Assembly (NCBI RefSeq): GCF_900104805.1
Contig: NZ_LT629751.1
Location: 2,399,001-2,463,000 of the forward strand
Direction: 5' to 3'
DNA length: 64,000 nucleotides
Origin: Pseudomonas oryzae
GTDB lineage: Bacteria > Pseudomonadota > Gammaproteobacteria > Pseudomonadales > Pseudomonadaceae
In this document: positions 9,123 to 20,185 of the stretch, in pieces
Numbering within the stretch: position 1 is the first letter of the stretch
How the letters are laid out: each line of letters starts with the position of its first letter
The notes under the pieces: model-generated
Databases searched by the model: none
What the model saw: only the letters and a program-made list of their open reading frames with translations
Told to the model about the DNA's origin: nothing
Translations under genes and position numbers: made by a program

Positions 9123-9293
9123 ATGAGTGTTGAGCTCTTGTACGAGAAAGCCCGTCAGCAGCTAGGGGCCACACACGAAGAGCGCCTGCGAAAAGCTCGT
9201 GCTCGTACCGTGGTGCTGAACAAGCGCCTGGCCAATCAGTTCAAGGCCCAAGCAGTCACTACCGAGATGCTCGCTAAAACCTGCAGCCTCTGA
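9123..9293 (+). CDS. Small basic 56-residue protein of unknown function
   Basis: An ATG with a good ribosome site (AAAGGGGATAGAG) opens a 56-codon frame ending at TGA 9291-9293. The product is Arg/Lys/Gln-rich and predicted helical (ERLRKARARTVVLNKRLANQF in its middle). It is immediately followed by a strong rho-independent terminator, which argues that the frame is a real transcribed unit. No family is recognised. It precedes the peptidase-like gene at 9350 and may act with it, but the terminator between them means at least partly separate transcription. Confidence 0.55.
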   Translation: MSVELLYEKARQQLGATHEERLRKARARTVVLNKRLANQFKAQAVTTEMLAKTCSL

Positions 9294-9311
9294 ACCCTCT
9301 CTATTCCTGAA

Positions 9312-9337
9312 GCAGCCGACACCGGCTGCTTTTTTTT
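9312..9337 (+). terminator. Rho-independent terminator after the 56-residue gene
   Basis: The stem GCAGCC/GGCTGC, extended through GACACC, is followed by eight T residues. It lies 19 bases after the small gene and 13 bases before the start of the next gene, so read-through or an internal promoter must drive the downstream gene. Confidence 0.85.
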
Positions 9338-11053
9338 GCACAATAAAAAATGACCCCCTACCTCGTCACGAAATTCCAGGACACCACGCTCAGCGCCTTG
9401 ATCCGGGAGTGCTTTGGCTACGACTTCCTGGACATCTTCGACAAGGATCAGGTCAAGTACATCTACAACTACCTGAATTCGCTCGGCGCGGTGAGCATCC
9501 TGCTCGAACCTCGCTATACCGATCATGACTTCCTGGAGGACTACTCCCGGTACTACGTGAAGCGGTTCCAGAACGATGGCCAGGTATGTGGCCGACTGCA
9601 TTTCTTCAGCTGTCCAGTCGATCACAACTCGTTGGACAACCTGATGCTTGGCAGCGACAGCAGTCTGACCCGCGAGCATCTCCAAGAACACTACCTGGGC
9701 TTCGTTGTCATCAAACCCCTGAGCAAAACGTTCATCGGCAAAACCTGCCTGCGCGTGGGCGGCGATCAAGGAGAGGGCCCGGGCACCAAGAAGAAAATCT
9801 CCAAACGCTATGACGTGAACCTGTTCGGCGTAGAACTCCATGTGGCATCCATCGCCTTCCAAGAGCAAGACAAAGTGGTAGCCGCATGCGCCACCACGGC
9901 CATCTGGACAGCGCTGCATGCCCTGCCCGACCGAGACGTCAAACAAATCCCGTCGTGCAGTGAGATCACTATCGCAGCGCTGAACTACGTGGACGGCTCA
10001 AGCAACGGCTTTCCGAACAAGGAGCTGAGCCACAAACAGATTCAACGCTCGCTGGATGTCGAAGGGCTTCGCTACCACTCCACCACCCTCACCAAGCAAA
10101 CTTGCGACTGGTTTCAAAGCCTGGTCAGCGCACATACCGACAGCGGCTTACCCCTGATCCTGGCCGGCACCGTCTATGGGCCACCCTCCATAGAAATGGA
10201 CGATGAGGAGCTGGAGGCTGAGATCCGTGCACTGATGGCCGAAGAAGGCCTGATTGCTCTGGAGGGTGAACAGCCAGACGCTCCGGCTGCTGCGACCGGC
10301 CAAGCTGCCCAGGTGGGTGAAGATGACCTGACATCGTTGTGCCTGAAAGGCGGGCATGCCATCACCGTCGTCGGCTATGACTTCCGAGAGGGTAGTCAGT
10401 GGCTGTACGTCCATGATGATCGGCTGGGGCCTTACGCTCGTGCTGAGCTGATCGACGCCCAGTCGTTTCTGGATGCCCAGGCGGCAAACGGCTGCCCAGC
10501 TTCTGCGAGCATTCAGGCGTCATTGAGGCCTCGCTGGGCCTTGGCCTTCAGCCATCGAAATGAAGATGGCACGTGGCTACCACCGCACGAGATCCTGGTG
10601 CCCGACCTCAGCATCGTTCCCGCTGACAAGAAAGCACGTTTGCCCTTCCAGTATGCCTACGGGACGGCCATCTCTATCGCAGATCAGATTGAGGTCTGGA
10701 TGGACGCCATCTGCAACAACTCCGAGCTCACTCGGGAGCCACTCGAATTTTCGATCAAGCTCTCCTCCATTGCCCAGATCCGCAAGAGCGTACTGGGACG
10801 GCCCGTAGGGTACGCACCAGGAGATGAGCTACCCGCCGGTGAGGCCACCCCAGTGGCGACTGAGGCCATGATCGAACGCTGGGAAAGTGAAAAGCTGAGC
10901 TTCCTGACCAGCCCCATGGCGAGGCTGCAATGGGATATCGATCTTTACTGGGGTGATCGCAAGGTCTTCAAAGTGCTGCTGGATGCCACGGACATCCCGC
11001 TGGGTGATGCCATCTCGGCGATCTGATCTTGCCCAGCAGCCGTGGACACGGGT

Positions 11054-11914
11054 TTAAGCACTCATCCGAGCCTCGAAGGCTTCCGGGCTGATGTGTCCCA
11101 GCGTGCTGTGACGCCGCTGGCGGTTGTAGTCGACTTCGATGTATTCAAACACGGTTTCACGTATCTGGGCGCGGGTGCTGAAACGCTCACCGTGAATGCA
11201 CTCGACCTTCAGGCTGTGGAAGAAGCTCTCCGCACAGGCGTTGTCGTAGCAGTTGCCCTTGGCGCTCATGCTGCATCGCAGGTGATGGGTGCGGATCAGC
11301 TCCTGATAGACCAACGAACAGTACTGGCTGCCCCGGTCGCTATGCACGATCACGTCCTTGGGCTGCTTGCGCCGCCATAGAGCCATCCGCAGAGCATCGC
11401 AGGCCAGATCAGCCGTCATGCGCTCGCTCATGGCCCAGCCGATCACCATCCGTGAGTACAGGTCGATGATCACCGCCAGGTAGAGCCAGCCTTCCTCCGT
11501 GTACAGGTAGGTGATGTCGCCCACCCATTTCTGGTTCGGCGCAGCTGCCGTGAAGTCCTGTTTGAGCAGGTTCTCCGCCACCGGCAGCGAGTGCCGGGAA
11601 TTGGTAGTGGCCTTGAACTTCCTGGCCGCTCTGGCTCGTAGCCCCTGACGCTGCATCGAAGCGGCGACAGTTTTTCGATTGCAGGGCAGTCCCGTTTCCC
11701 GAAGATCGAGACAGAGTCGTGGCGCCCCGCTGCGGCCCTTGCGTGCGCCGTATGCCTGAGCCACCTGTCGATCCAGTTTGGCTTGCCGCTGGTGACGCTC
11801 CGACGGTTTGCGCGAGCACCATGCGTAGTAGCCGCTACGGGCTACGCCCAGCACTCTGCACATGGACTTCACCGGAAACTGCAGGGCATGCGTGCGCATG
11901 AAGGCGTACTTCAC
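11054..11914 (-). CDS. IS3-family transposase OrfB (DDE integrase core)
   Basis: A 286-residue rve-type integrase. An HTH_21-like N-terminal part ([17 protein letters not shown]) precedes the DDE core: D in [12 protein letters not shown] in [13 protein letters not shown] and E in [14 protein letters not shown]. It begins (GTG) overlapping the orfA stop by four bases and is probably mostly made as an OrfAB fusion through a -1 slip on an A7G run in the end of orfA (about 11946-11953 on the complementary strand). Confidence 0.95.
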   Translation of the reverse strand: MKYAFMRTHALQFPVKSMCRVLGVARSGYYAWCSRKPSERHQRQAKLDRQVAQAYGARKGRSGAPRLCLDLRETGLPCNRKTVAASMQRQGLRARAARKFKATTNSRHSLPVAENLLKQDFTAAAPNQKWVGDITYLYTEEGWLYLAVIIDLYSRMVIGWAMSERMTADLACDALRMALWRRKQPKDVIVHSDRGSQYCSLVYQELIRTHHLRCSMSAKGNCYDNACAESFFHSLKVECIHGERFSTRAQIRETVFEYIEVDYNRQRRHSTLGHISPEAFEARMSA

Positions 11915-12210
11915 TTGAGGCTCTTGGCAAAGTACGCGGCGGCTTTTTTTACAATGGCCAGCTCCTCAGCTTGCTCGGCCAAGAGCCGCTTGAGTCGGGC
12001 GTTTTCGTCAGCCAGCGACTGCTCCCGCTCGCTGCTGGTCTGGTTCTGCTGCTGCTTGCTCCGCCAGCCATAGAGCTGGGAAGCATGGAGGCCAAGCTGT
12101 TCGGCAGCCTTGCTGACGCCAATCCGCTCGGCCAAGGCCAGTGCTTCGTCCTTGTAGGCTTGAGAGTGGCGGGTACGGGTTTGTTTCATCGAGCTTGCTT
12201 GCCTTGCCAT
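11911..12210 (-). CDS. IS3-family transposase OrfA (HTH protein)
   Basis: A 99-residue protein: HTH_Tnp_1 domain ([30 protein letters not shown]), then a leucine-zipper-like helix ([21 protein letters not shown]). It binds the ends and regulates OrfB. An internal ATG at 12189 is an alternative start. Confidence 0.93.
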   Translation of the reverse strand: MARQASSMKQTRTRHSQAYKDEALALAERIGVSKAAEQLGLHASQLYGWRSKQQQNQTSSEREQSLADENARLKRLLAEQAEELAIVKKAAAYFAKSLK

Positions 12211-13256
12211 GGTTCACCTCGTTGCAGTTTATCGCTTAACGGGGTGTCCACTGGGGCCGGGCAAGATCAATCTATATCTATGACCTGCTATACGCCGAGC
12301 TTTTCCTGCGAGCACTCAAAGACCAGAAAACCAATGCCAGCTACGTCGACGAGGAGCATTTCTTCAGCTCGTTCCTCAAGACCCTGGCTCGCAGGGATGA
12401 AGACTACGAAAGTCACCTCAACAAGACCTACGGGGCCCTGCGGGCACCGAAATACGTCGATAAAACCGAGATCTCGGACAAGGGCGAGGGCGCTAACAAT
12501 ACAACGATCCATCGCTTCGATCCGCGTCAGGACGACCAATCACTGACGGTCCACTTCCAAGGCGTGATCGAAAGTGCGCAGACCAGGAACCTGATCTGGG
12601 CGATCGGTCGCGAAGGCAGCCTCTACGTAGCCGAAGATTTGAAGGAGCCCAAACAGGGCCATCCGAGCATGACGGGGCTGCAGGCCGCACGTATCGCAGG
12701 CGAGATGTGGTGGCGCACAGATGAACGAGGCAACTACTGGGGCGTGAACCATGGCTCAGGCCGGTACAGCTTCGATTACTCCGACCCGTCCGGACTCCTT
12801 CAGAACGCCATTACCAAAATCGGATCGTTCTTCCCTGGGGATCGCTTCAAGTCTGAGGAGGTGCGCCGAAAGGCGCTGGTCGAGGTCAAGGTCGAGCAGG
12901 CTGAAGAAGCCGCAGCTGAGCAGGCGCAGTGATTGTGTCCCAGGAAATGGTGTAACTGCGCCTGTCTATGTAGGCATCTTGACCGTAACAGTCTTCTTTT
13001 GGTCGACTTCAGACACCGACTCGTCCTACTGTGACGAACCCACATCCATGCTCAGGAAGGCTCGCCTGACCGACTGCAAATGACCGAGAGTGGGCCCCTG
13101 CTAATGCCTGACGGACGATCCAACCCACGGTGTTTGTTGACGGCGACTATCGAAGACTGGGGCGGCGACGGAAAGCGCCTAGTCCTGCCGGTGTAGTGGT
13201 CTACTGATCCCGGACACCGATTTAGGCGAAAATCATCGCCATTAGAGAGGTGTTCG

Positions 13257-13519
13257 ATGAACAGACAGCGACGTACATTCTCAGCCGAGTTCAAGCGCGA
13301 AGCCGCGACTCTGGTTCTGGATCAGGGATATACCGTGGTGGAGGCCTGCCTGTCTTTGGGGTTGGTGGAGTCGGCACTGCGTCGATGGATCAAACAGCTT
13401 CAGGATGAGCGCAACGGCATCACCCCGCAGGGCAAGGCGCTGACTCCCGAGCAGCAGAAGATCCAGGAGCTGGAAGCCAGGATCAACCGGCTGGAGCGGG
13501 AGAAAGCGATCCTAAAAAA
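13257..13519 (+). pseudogene. IS3-family OrfA, cut off by IS110 insertion
   Basis: The start ATG lies just after the left end, with the HTH RRTFSAEFKREAATLVLDQGYTVVEACLSLG and zipper EQQKIQELEARINRLEREKAIL. The IS3 frame is lost after the sixth A of an AAAAAA run at 13514-13519; the remaining 14 codons ([14 protein letters not shown]) lie after the insertion from 14877. As it stands the frame ends in a short foreign tail (NLWSPPFLQY) at 13550. Confidence 0.9.
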
Positions 13520-15775
<2,256 letters not shown>

Positions 15776-15852
15776 CCACTACACAGAACCCTCACACACG
15801 CACAGCAACACAATTAACGCGTGCTTTTTTGAGCACCACAAAAACCTTAAAA

Positions 15853-16764
15853 CTATCCGTTCAATTTACGTTCAAACAGCTTTGCCTCGTCAAGAAGCCA
15901 CTCCCTGAAGGCATCTAAAGGACCACTGTGCCGCAGGTTACTCGGATATACGAGATAGTACGGATACACAGCTGGGATGGACAACTCGTGCGCCCGCACA
16001 ACCCCACTTGCCCAGACAGAATCAGAGATAAAGAACTCCGGGACCAACGCTACACCCAATCCTGCCTCTGCCGCTCGAATTACCATTGAGTGAAGCTCAA
16101 ACCCAACGCTCTGCAAAGGAACTGCATCTTCTTTAATCTTGGCAGCATCAAACCACTGCCCCCATGACTCAGGCCGAGTAGTACAGTATAAAAGTGGAAA
16201 TTTAAGAACGTCGACAGGCTCATTTATGCTATTTCCGACCAGTTCACGCCTTGCGATTACAATCATTTTTTCGCCAAACAAAAAATCGGAAGTAGCACGT
16301 GGCCAGACAGGCTTTCCGTGGTGAATGGCAGCCTCAAAGTGCTCTTCTTCAAACGAAAATGGGTTCGTCCTCACACCCATATTTACTTTCATGCCTGGGT
16401 GTTTGGCGTAGAAACTAGGAAGCCGCGGTATTAACCATTCCGTGGCGAAAGTTGGCAGAACCGCCAGCTCCAGACTCCCCTCACCAGCACCGTGGGCGGC
16501 AATAGACAAAGTGTCTTGCTCGATCTTTCGGAGTGCGGCTCGCACTTGCTCGCTGTAAAGCCGCCCGGGCTTGGTCAGCACTACCCGCTGCTTAACACGC
16601 ACGAATAGTCGGATATTGAGATTGGCCTCAAGCCCGTTTACCTGTCGTGACACCGCGCTTTCAGTCAACGACAGCTCCCGCGCCGCAAGCGTAAAACTCT
16701 CGTGGCGCGCGGCAGCTTCGAACGCAATCAGTGCGGACATCGGTGGAATTCGCGTGCGCTGCAT
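15853..16764 (-). CDS. LysR-family regulator (GcvA-like), divergent from aruI
   Basis: A 303-residue LysR-type regulator. The N-terminal winged HTH is clear (ALIAFEAAARHESFTLAARELSLTESAVSRQVNGLE, residues ~10-45), followed by an effector domain typical of the GcvA subgroup. ATG at 16764 is preferred to the upstream TTG at 16794 because it gives the usual length and N terminus. It is divergently transcribed from the arginine genes across a 387-base gap, the normal layout for a LysR controlling its neighbour. In P. aeruginosa the aruIH genes are instead controlled by the two-component AruRS, so this arrangement differs. Confidence 0.88.
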   Translation of the reverse strand: MQRTRIPPMSALIAFEAAARHESFTLAARELSLTESAVSRQVNGLEANLNIRLFVRVKQRVVLTKPGRLYSEQVRAALRKIEQDTLSIAAHGAGEGSLELAVLPTFATEWLIPRLPSFYAKHPGMKVNMGVRTNPFSFEEEHFEAAIHHGKPVWPRATSDFLFGEKMIVIARRELVGNSINEPVDVLKFPLLYCTTRPESWGQWFDAAKIKEDAVPLQSVGFELHSMVIRAAEAGLGVALVPEFFISDSVWASGVVRAHELSIPAVYPYYLVYPSNLRHSGPLDAFREWLLDEAKLFERKLNG

Positions 16765-17151
16765 AGGTTGTTCCCAAAACTCATCAAGTAGCAATTTTTA
16801 ATCGCTTTACGGAAGGAGTGTAGATCGAAAAATATTGCCATGCCACCACAGGCAGTCATGTACCAATCAGCGTAACCCTAACACCCCAGAGAGTAGTGCA
16901 AATGAGTTTTCCGCAAGAAGTCCTTGTGAGACAGCCTTCATGCCCCAACGGTATCGCTGCGGCAAAGCGCATTCGCACTAGACGGTGCTAGGCGGCCGTC
17001 GCAGATGCTGTCTCTGAGTGATCGAGCCAGGGTCTTGCACCGCCCGTAGGGGGGCGGTGCAAACTGCAAGTTCTGGCGTCGCAAAGCAATAGCCTCCTGC
17101 CTGTCCAACAAAACCAATATGGCCATTGGCCCCTACTGGAGATATCTGTTG
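16765..17151. promoter_or_regulatory. Divergent regulatory region with strong hairpin between LysR and aruI
   Basis: A 387-base gap carrying a perfect 9-base inverted repeat GCACCGCCC at 17037-17045 and GGGCGGTGC at 17052-17060. No T-run follows, so it is not a simple terminator; it could be an operator or leader structure. Other imperfect dyads lie around 16970-17010 (GACGGTGCTAGG/CGGCCGTCG). No gene is seen. Confidence 0.5.
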
Positions 17152-18762
17152 ATGCAAAACGACAAGCCCCTCACCGGCGGGCAGGCCCTGGTTCGCCTGT
17201 TAGCCAATTACGGTGTCGACACAGTGTTCGGAATTCCCGGCGTGCACACGCTGGAGCTCTATCGCGGCCTACCTGGCAGTGGGGTCCGGCACGTATTGAC
17301 TCGTCACGAGCAGGGCGCTGCCTTTATGGCAGACGGTTACGCACGCGTCAGCGGAAAACCTGGGGTGTGCTTCGTCATCACCGGCCCTGGGGTGACCAAT
17401 GCCGCCACGGCCATCGGTCAAGCCTACGCCGACTCGGTCCCCATGCTGGTCATTTCAAGCATCAACCACACCGCCAGCCTTGGAAAAGGGTGGGGATGCC
17501 TGCATGAGACGCAAGACCAGCGAGCCATGACCGCACCGATCACTGCCTTTTCCGCAGTTGCACTGACGCCAGAAGATCTTCCCGAACTCGTCGCCAGAGC
17601 TTACGCAGTGTTTGAAAGCGAACGTCCACGCCCCGTGCATATCTCGGTGCCACTGGACGTGCTCGCAATGCCAATCGCTCGTGACTGGACCTGCGAAGTG
17701 GCCCGGCGCGCCGAGCGTGGACAGCCCAGCGCTTCCGCACTGCGCGAGGCCGCCGAAAAGCTTAAGGCTGCACGTAGGCCGATGATCATCGCTGGTGGTG
17801 GTGCGTTGCACGCATCGGAGGCATTGACCGCGCTCAGCGAGCGCCTCGCTGCACCGCTTTTTACAACAGTCGCAGGGAAAGGCATCGGTACATCTGAATC
17901 GCCACTCGCCGCGGGTGCAACGTTGTGCGTTCAGGCTGGTTGGGACATGGTCGCTGAAGCCGACGTAGTGCTGGCGATAGGTACCGAGATGGCGGACACC
18001 GACTGGTGCCGTGATCGCCTTCCGGTCACCGGCGAGGTAATCCGCGTCGATATCGACTCGCGCAAATTCAATGACTTTTACCCAAGCGCAGTGGCTCTTC
18101 TGGGGGACTCGAAAGCAACCGCTGAAGCATTGCTCGCGGCATTGCCCCCCACCAAGCTCGAAGCTAGAGGCGCAACCAATCGAGTTGCACAATTGTGGCA
18201 GCAACTTGAAGCTGAGCTCGCGCCGTTGCAGCGAATCCACAAGGGAATCATTCAGCGCATTGTCGCCGCAGTGCCGGACGAGGCGTTCATCGCCAGTGAC
18301 ATGACCCAGTTGGCCTACACAGCGAACTATCTGTACCCGAGCAAGGCTCCCCGTCGCTGGCTTCACCCCAATGGCTACGGCACCTTGGGATATGGTGTGC
18401 CGGCCGGTATCGGCGCGAAGTTCGGCGCCCCCGACCGTCCAGGTTTGGTCTTGGTCGGCGACGGCGGTTTTCTCTACACAGCCCAGGACCTCTCCACTGC
18501 AACTGAAGAGCTGAGTAGCCCGTTAGTTGTGCTGCTGTGGAACAACGATGCGCTGGGGCAGATTCGCGACGACATGCTTGCTCGGGATATCGAGCCAATC
18601 GGCGTGCTGCCGCGCAACCCGGACTTCGCTCTACTCGCCCAGGCATACGGTTGTGCCCTCCGCCAGCCGCAGAACCTCGATGAGCTGGAAACCTTCTTGC
18701 GCGCCGGCTTTGCTCATCCCGGTGTGACCCTGATCGAACTGAGGCACGCCTGTGCGTGTTGA
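17152..18762 (+). CDS. aruI: ThDP-dependent 5-guanidino-2-oxopentanoate (2-ketoarginine) decarboxylase
   Basis: A 536-residue ThDP enzyme. The Pyr domain has the catalytic Glu in LTRHEQGAAFMADGYAR; the PP domain has the ThDP motif GDGGFLYTAQDL ending in WNN. ATG at 17152 is chosen because a GGAG site (17138-17141) precedes it and the frame then starts MQNDKPLTGGQALVRLL, as in family members. AruI decarboxylates 2-ketoarginine to 4-guanidinobutyraldehyde in the cytoplasm, the second step of the arginine transaminase pathway. aruH and an aldehyde dehydrogenase follow, so substrate and product enzymes are adjacent. The assignment rests on sequence likeness plus neighbours; a generic acetolactate synthase-like enzyme is the alternative. 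Confidence 0.88.
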   Translation: MQNDKPLTGGQALVRLLANYGVDTVFGIPGVHTLELYRGLPGSGVRHVLTRHEQGAAFMADGYARVSGKPGVCFVITGPGVTNAATAIGQAYADSVPMLVISSINHTASLGKGWGCLHETQDQRAMTAPITAFSAVALTPEDLPELVARAYAVFESERPRPVHISVPLDVLAMPIARDWTCEVARRAERGQPSASALREAAEKLKAARRPMIIAGGGALHASEALTALSERLAAPLFTTVAGKGIGTSESPLAAGATLCVQAGWDMVAEADVVLAIGTEMADTDWCRDRLPVTGEVIRVDIDSRKFNDFYPSAVALLGDSKATAEALLAALPPTKLEARGATNRVAQLWQQLEAELAPLQRIHKGIIQRIVAAVPDEAFIASDMTQLAYTANYLYPSKAPRRWLHPNGYGTLGYGVPAGIGAKFGAPDRPGLVLVGDGGFLYTAQDLSTATEELSSPLVVLLWNNDALGQIRDDMLARDIEPIGVLPRNPDFALLAQAYGCALRQPQNLDELETFLRAGFAHPGVTLIELRHACAC

Positions 18763-18994
18763 GGTGGTAGTCGCCCTTCCCTCGACAAATGCCGCGGGGA
18801 GGGCAAAAAAAGGCGGTCACCCGGCGATCCATAAAGGGCTTTCAATCGCACCTTTCGTCCGTGCTCTGCTCGCCTTACCCCTAGCCCGGTTCCCTGGCAA
18901 GGCCACGCGCATAAGGCGCTGACGCTGTCATCAAACGACGGCCATTGCCAAGTAGCGTCGCCCGGCCTGCTATCAAGTTCCTAGGAGATACCAA

Positions 18995-20185
18995 ATGCGC
19001 TATTCACATCTAACCCAACGTATCGCTGGCGATGGAGCCGCCGCGTGGACTATTCACTATCGTGCTCAAGAGCGTATCGAAAAAGGGGATGACATCCTTC
19101 TCCTGTCCCAAGGTGACCCAGACTTCGATACTCCTGCCCCCATCGTACAGGCGGCCATCGACAGCCTGTTGGCTGGTAACACTCATTACCCTGAAGTTCG
19201 TGGACAGAGAAAGTTTCGCGAAGCGATTGCGCGCCGTCACACGTCTCGTAGTGGCCATGTAGTCGATGCGAACAACGTCGTAGTCCTGGCTGGGGCGCAG
19301 TGCGCTCTCTACTGTGTAACGCAGTGCGTACTTAACCCCGGGGATGAGGTAATCGTCGCTGAGCCGATGTACGTCACCTATGAAGCGGTGTTTGGTGCTT
19401 GTGGCGCCAAGGTGATTCCAGTTTCGGTGCGTTCAGAGAATGGTTTTCGGGTGCAGGCAGAGGACGTTGCAGCACTGATCACCCCACGCACCCGCGCGAT
19501 AGCGCTGAACAGTCCGCACAACCCTTCCGGTGCGAGCTTGCCTCGAGCGACTTGGGAGGCGATAGCCGAACTGTGCATCCGTCATGACCTATGGGTGATC
19601 TCCGACGAGGTCTATAGCGAGCTGCTTTACGATGGCGAGCACATAAGCCCTGCCAGCCTGCCGGGCATGGCCGAGCGCACAGCGACCATCAATAGCCTTT
19701 CGAAGTCTCATGCCATGACTGGTTGGCGGGTTGGTTGGGTCGTTGGGCCGTTGGAGCTTTGCGAGCACCTGGAGAATCTTGCTCTGTGCATGCTCTATGG
19801 TTCGCCAGATTTCGTACAAGACGCAGCCTGCACGGCGCTGGAGGCAAACCTGCCGGAAGTAGAGGCAATGCGTGATGCCTATCGTCAACGCCGTGACCTA
19901 GTCATCGATTGCCTGAAGGATTGTGCTGGCATTCGAACTGTCCGGCCGGATGGGGGGATGTTCGTCATGGTCGACATCCGTGCCACTGGTCTATCGGCGC
20001 AAGAACTCTCCAACCTTTTGCTGGATCACCACGGTGTGTCCGTACTGGCCGGCGAGGCCTTCGGCCCCAGCGCCGCCGGACATATCCGGCTGGGCCTGGT
20101 ACTTGGCGAAGAGCACCTGCGCGAGGCCTGCCGGCGCATTGCCGTGTGCGCCGCGGACCTGTTGAAGGAGAAGCGCTATGCATGA
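18995..20185 (+). CDS. aruH: Arginine:pyruvate transaminase
   Basis: A 396-residue fold type I PLP aminotransferase very similar to what I recall of P. aeruginosa AruH: N terminus RYSHLTQRIAGDGAAAW, NSPHNPSGASLPRATW, and the PLP lysine in SLSKSHAMTGWRVGWV. It moves the alpha-amino group of L-arginine to pyruvate, giving 2-ketoarginine and L-alanine. The start has a good site (AGGAGATACCAA). It lies 232 bases after aruI and its 3' end overlaps the aldehyde dehydrogenase gene by 8 bases. Its alanine product can be handled by the dadA/dadX enzymes near the other end of the window. Confidence 0.93.
   Translation: MRYSHLTQRIAGDGAAAWTIHYRAQERIEKGDDILLLSQGDPDFDTPAPIVQAAIDSLLAGNTHYPEVRGQRKFREAIARRHTSRSGHVVDANNVVVLAGAQCALYCVTQCVLNPGDEVIVAEPMYVTYEAVFGACGAKVIPVSVRSENGFRVQAEDVAALITPRTRAIALNSPHNPSGASLPRATWEAIAELCIRHDLWVISDEVYSELLYDGEHISPASLPGMAERTATINSLSKSHAMTGWRVGWVVGPLELCEHLENLALCMLYGSPDFVQDAACTALEANLPEVEAMRDAYRQRRDLVIDCLKDCAGIRTVRPDGGMFVMVDIRATGLSAQELSNLLLDHHGVSVLAGEAFGPSAAGHIRLGLVLGEEHLREACRRIAVCAADLLKEKRYA

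Larger units (their letters stand above)
11024..12269 (-). mobile_element. IS3-family insertion sequence (1246 bp) inside the peptidase-like gene
   Basis: Ends are TGATCTTGCCC at 11024 and its inverted copy GGGCAAGATCA at 12269, extending as imperfect ~40-base inverted repeats. Flanking ATC at 11021-11023 and 12270-12272 is a perfect 3-bp target duplication, normal for IS3. Both orfs are on the minus strand and appear intact. The exact duplication and intact frames indicate a recent event. Confidence 0.95.
9350..12932 (+). pseudogene. Papain/C39-like cysteine peptidase candidate, split by an IS3-family element
   Basis: The 5' part (9350-11023, 558 codons) and the 3' part (12273-12932, 219 codons) rejoin exactly in frame once the insertion at 11024-12269 and one copy of the ATC duplication are removed, giving a 777-residue protein. 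As it stands, translation stops at the TGA that begins the insertion, so a 558-residue product can still be made. Residues 170-190 (QDKVVAACATTAIWTAL, Cys180), 334-343 (GGHAITVVGY, His336) and 353-360 (YVHDDRLG, Asp356/357) look like the Cys-His-Asp triad of papain/C39-like peptidases. An acidic linker (~281-327) lies before the His. The C-terminal third is unassigned. No signal peptide. Fold assignment is inference from these motifs. Confidence 0.72.

Noticed and set aside
8605-9174. 189-codon minus-strand open frame upstream of the small gene
   Set aside because: No domain, no plausible start site, and it overlaps the small plus-strand gene and a likely control region.
18780-18812. GCCCTTCCC...GGGAGGGC dyad followed by A-run after aruI
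   Set aside because: The A-run is on the wrong side for a plus-strand terminator and no minus-strand gene ends here.
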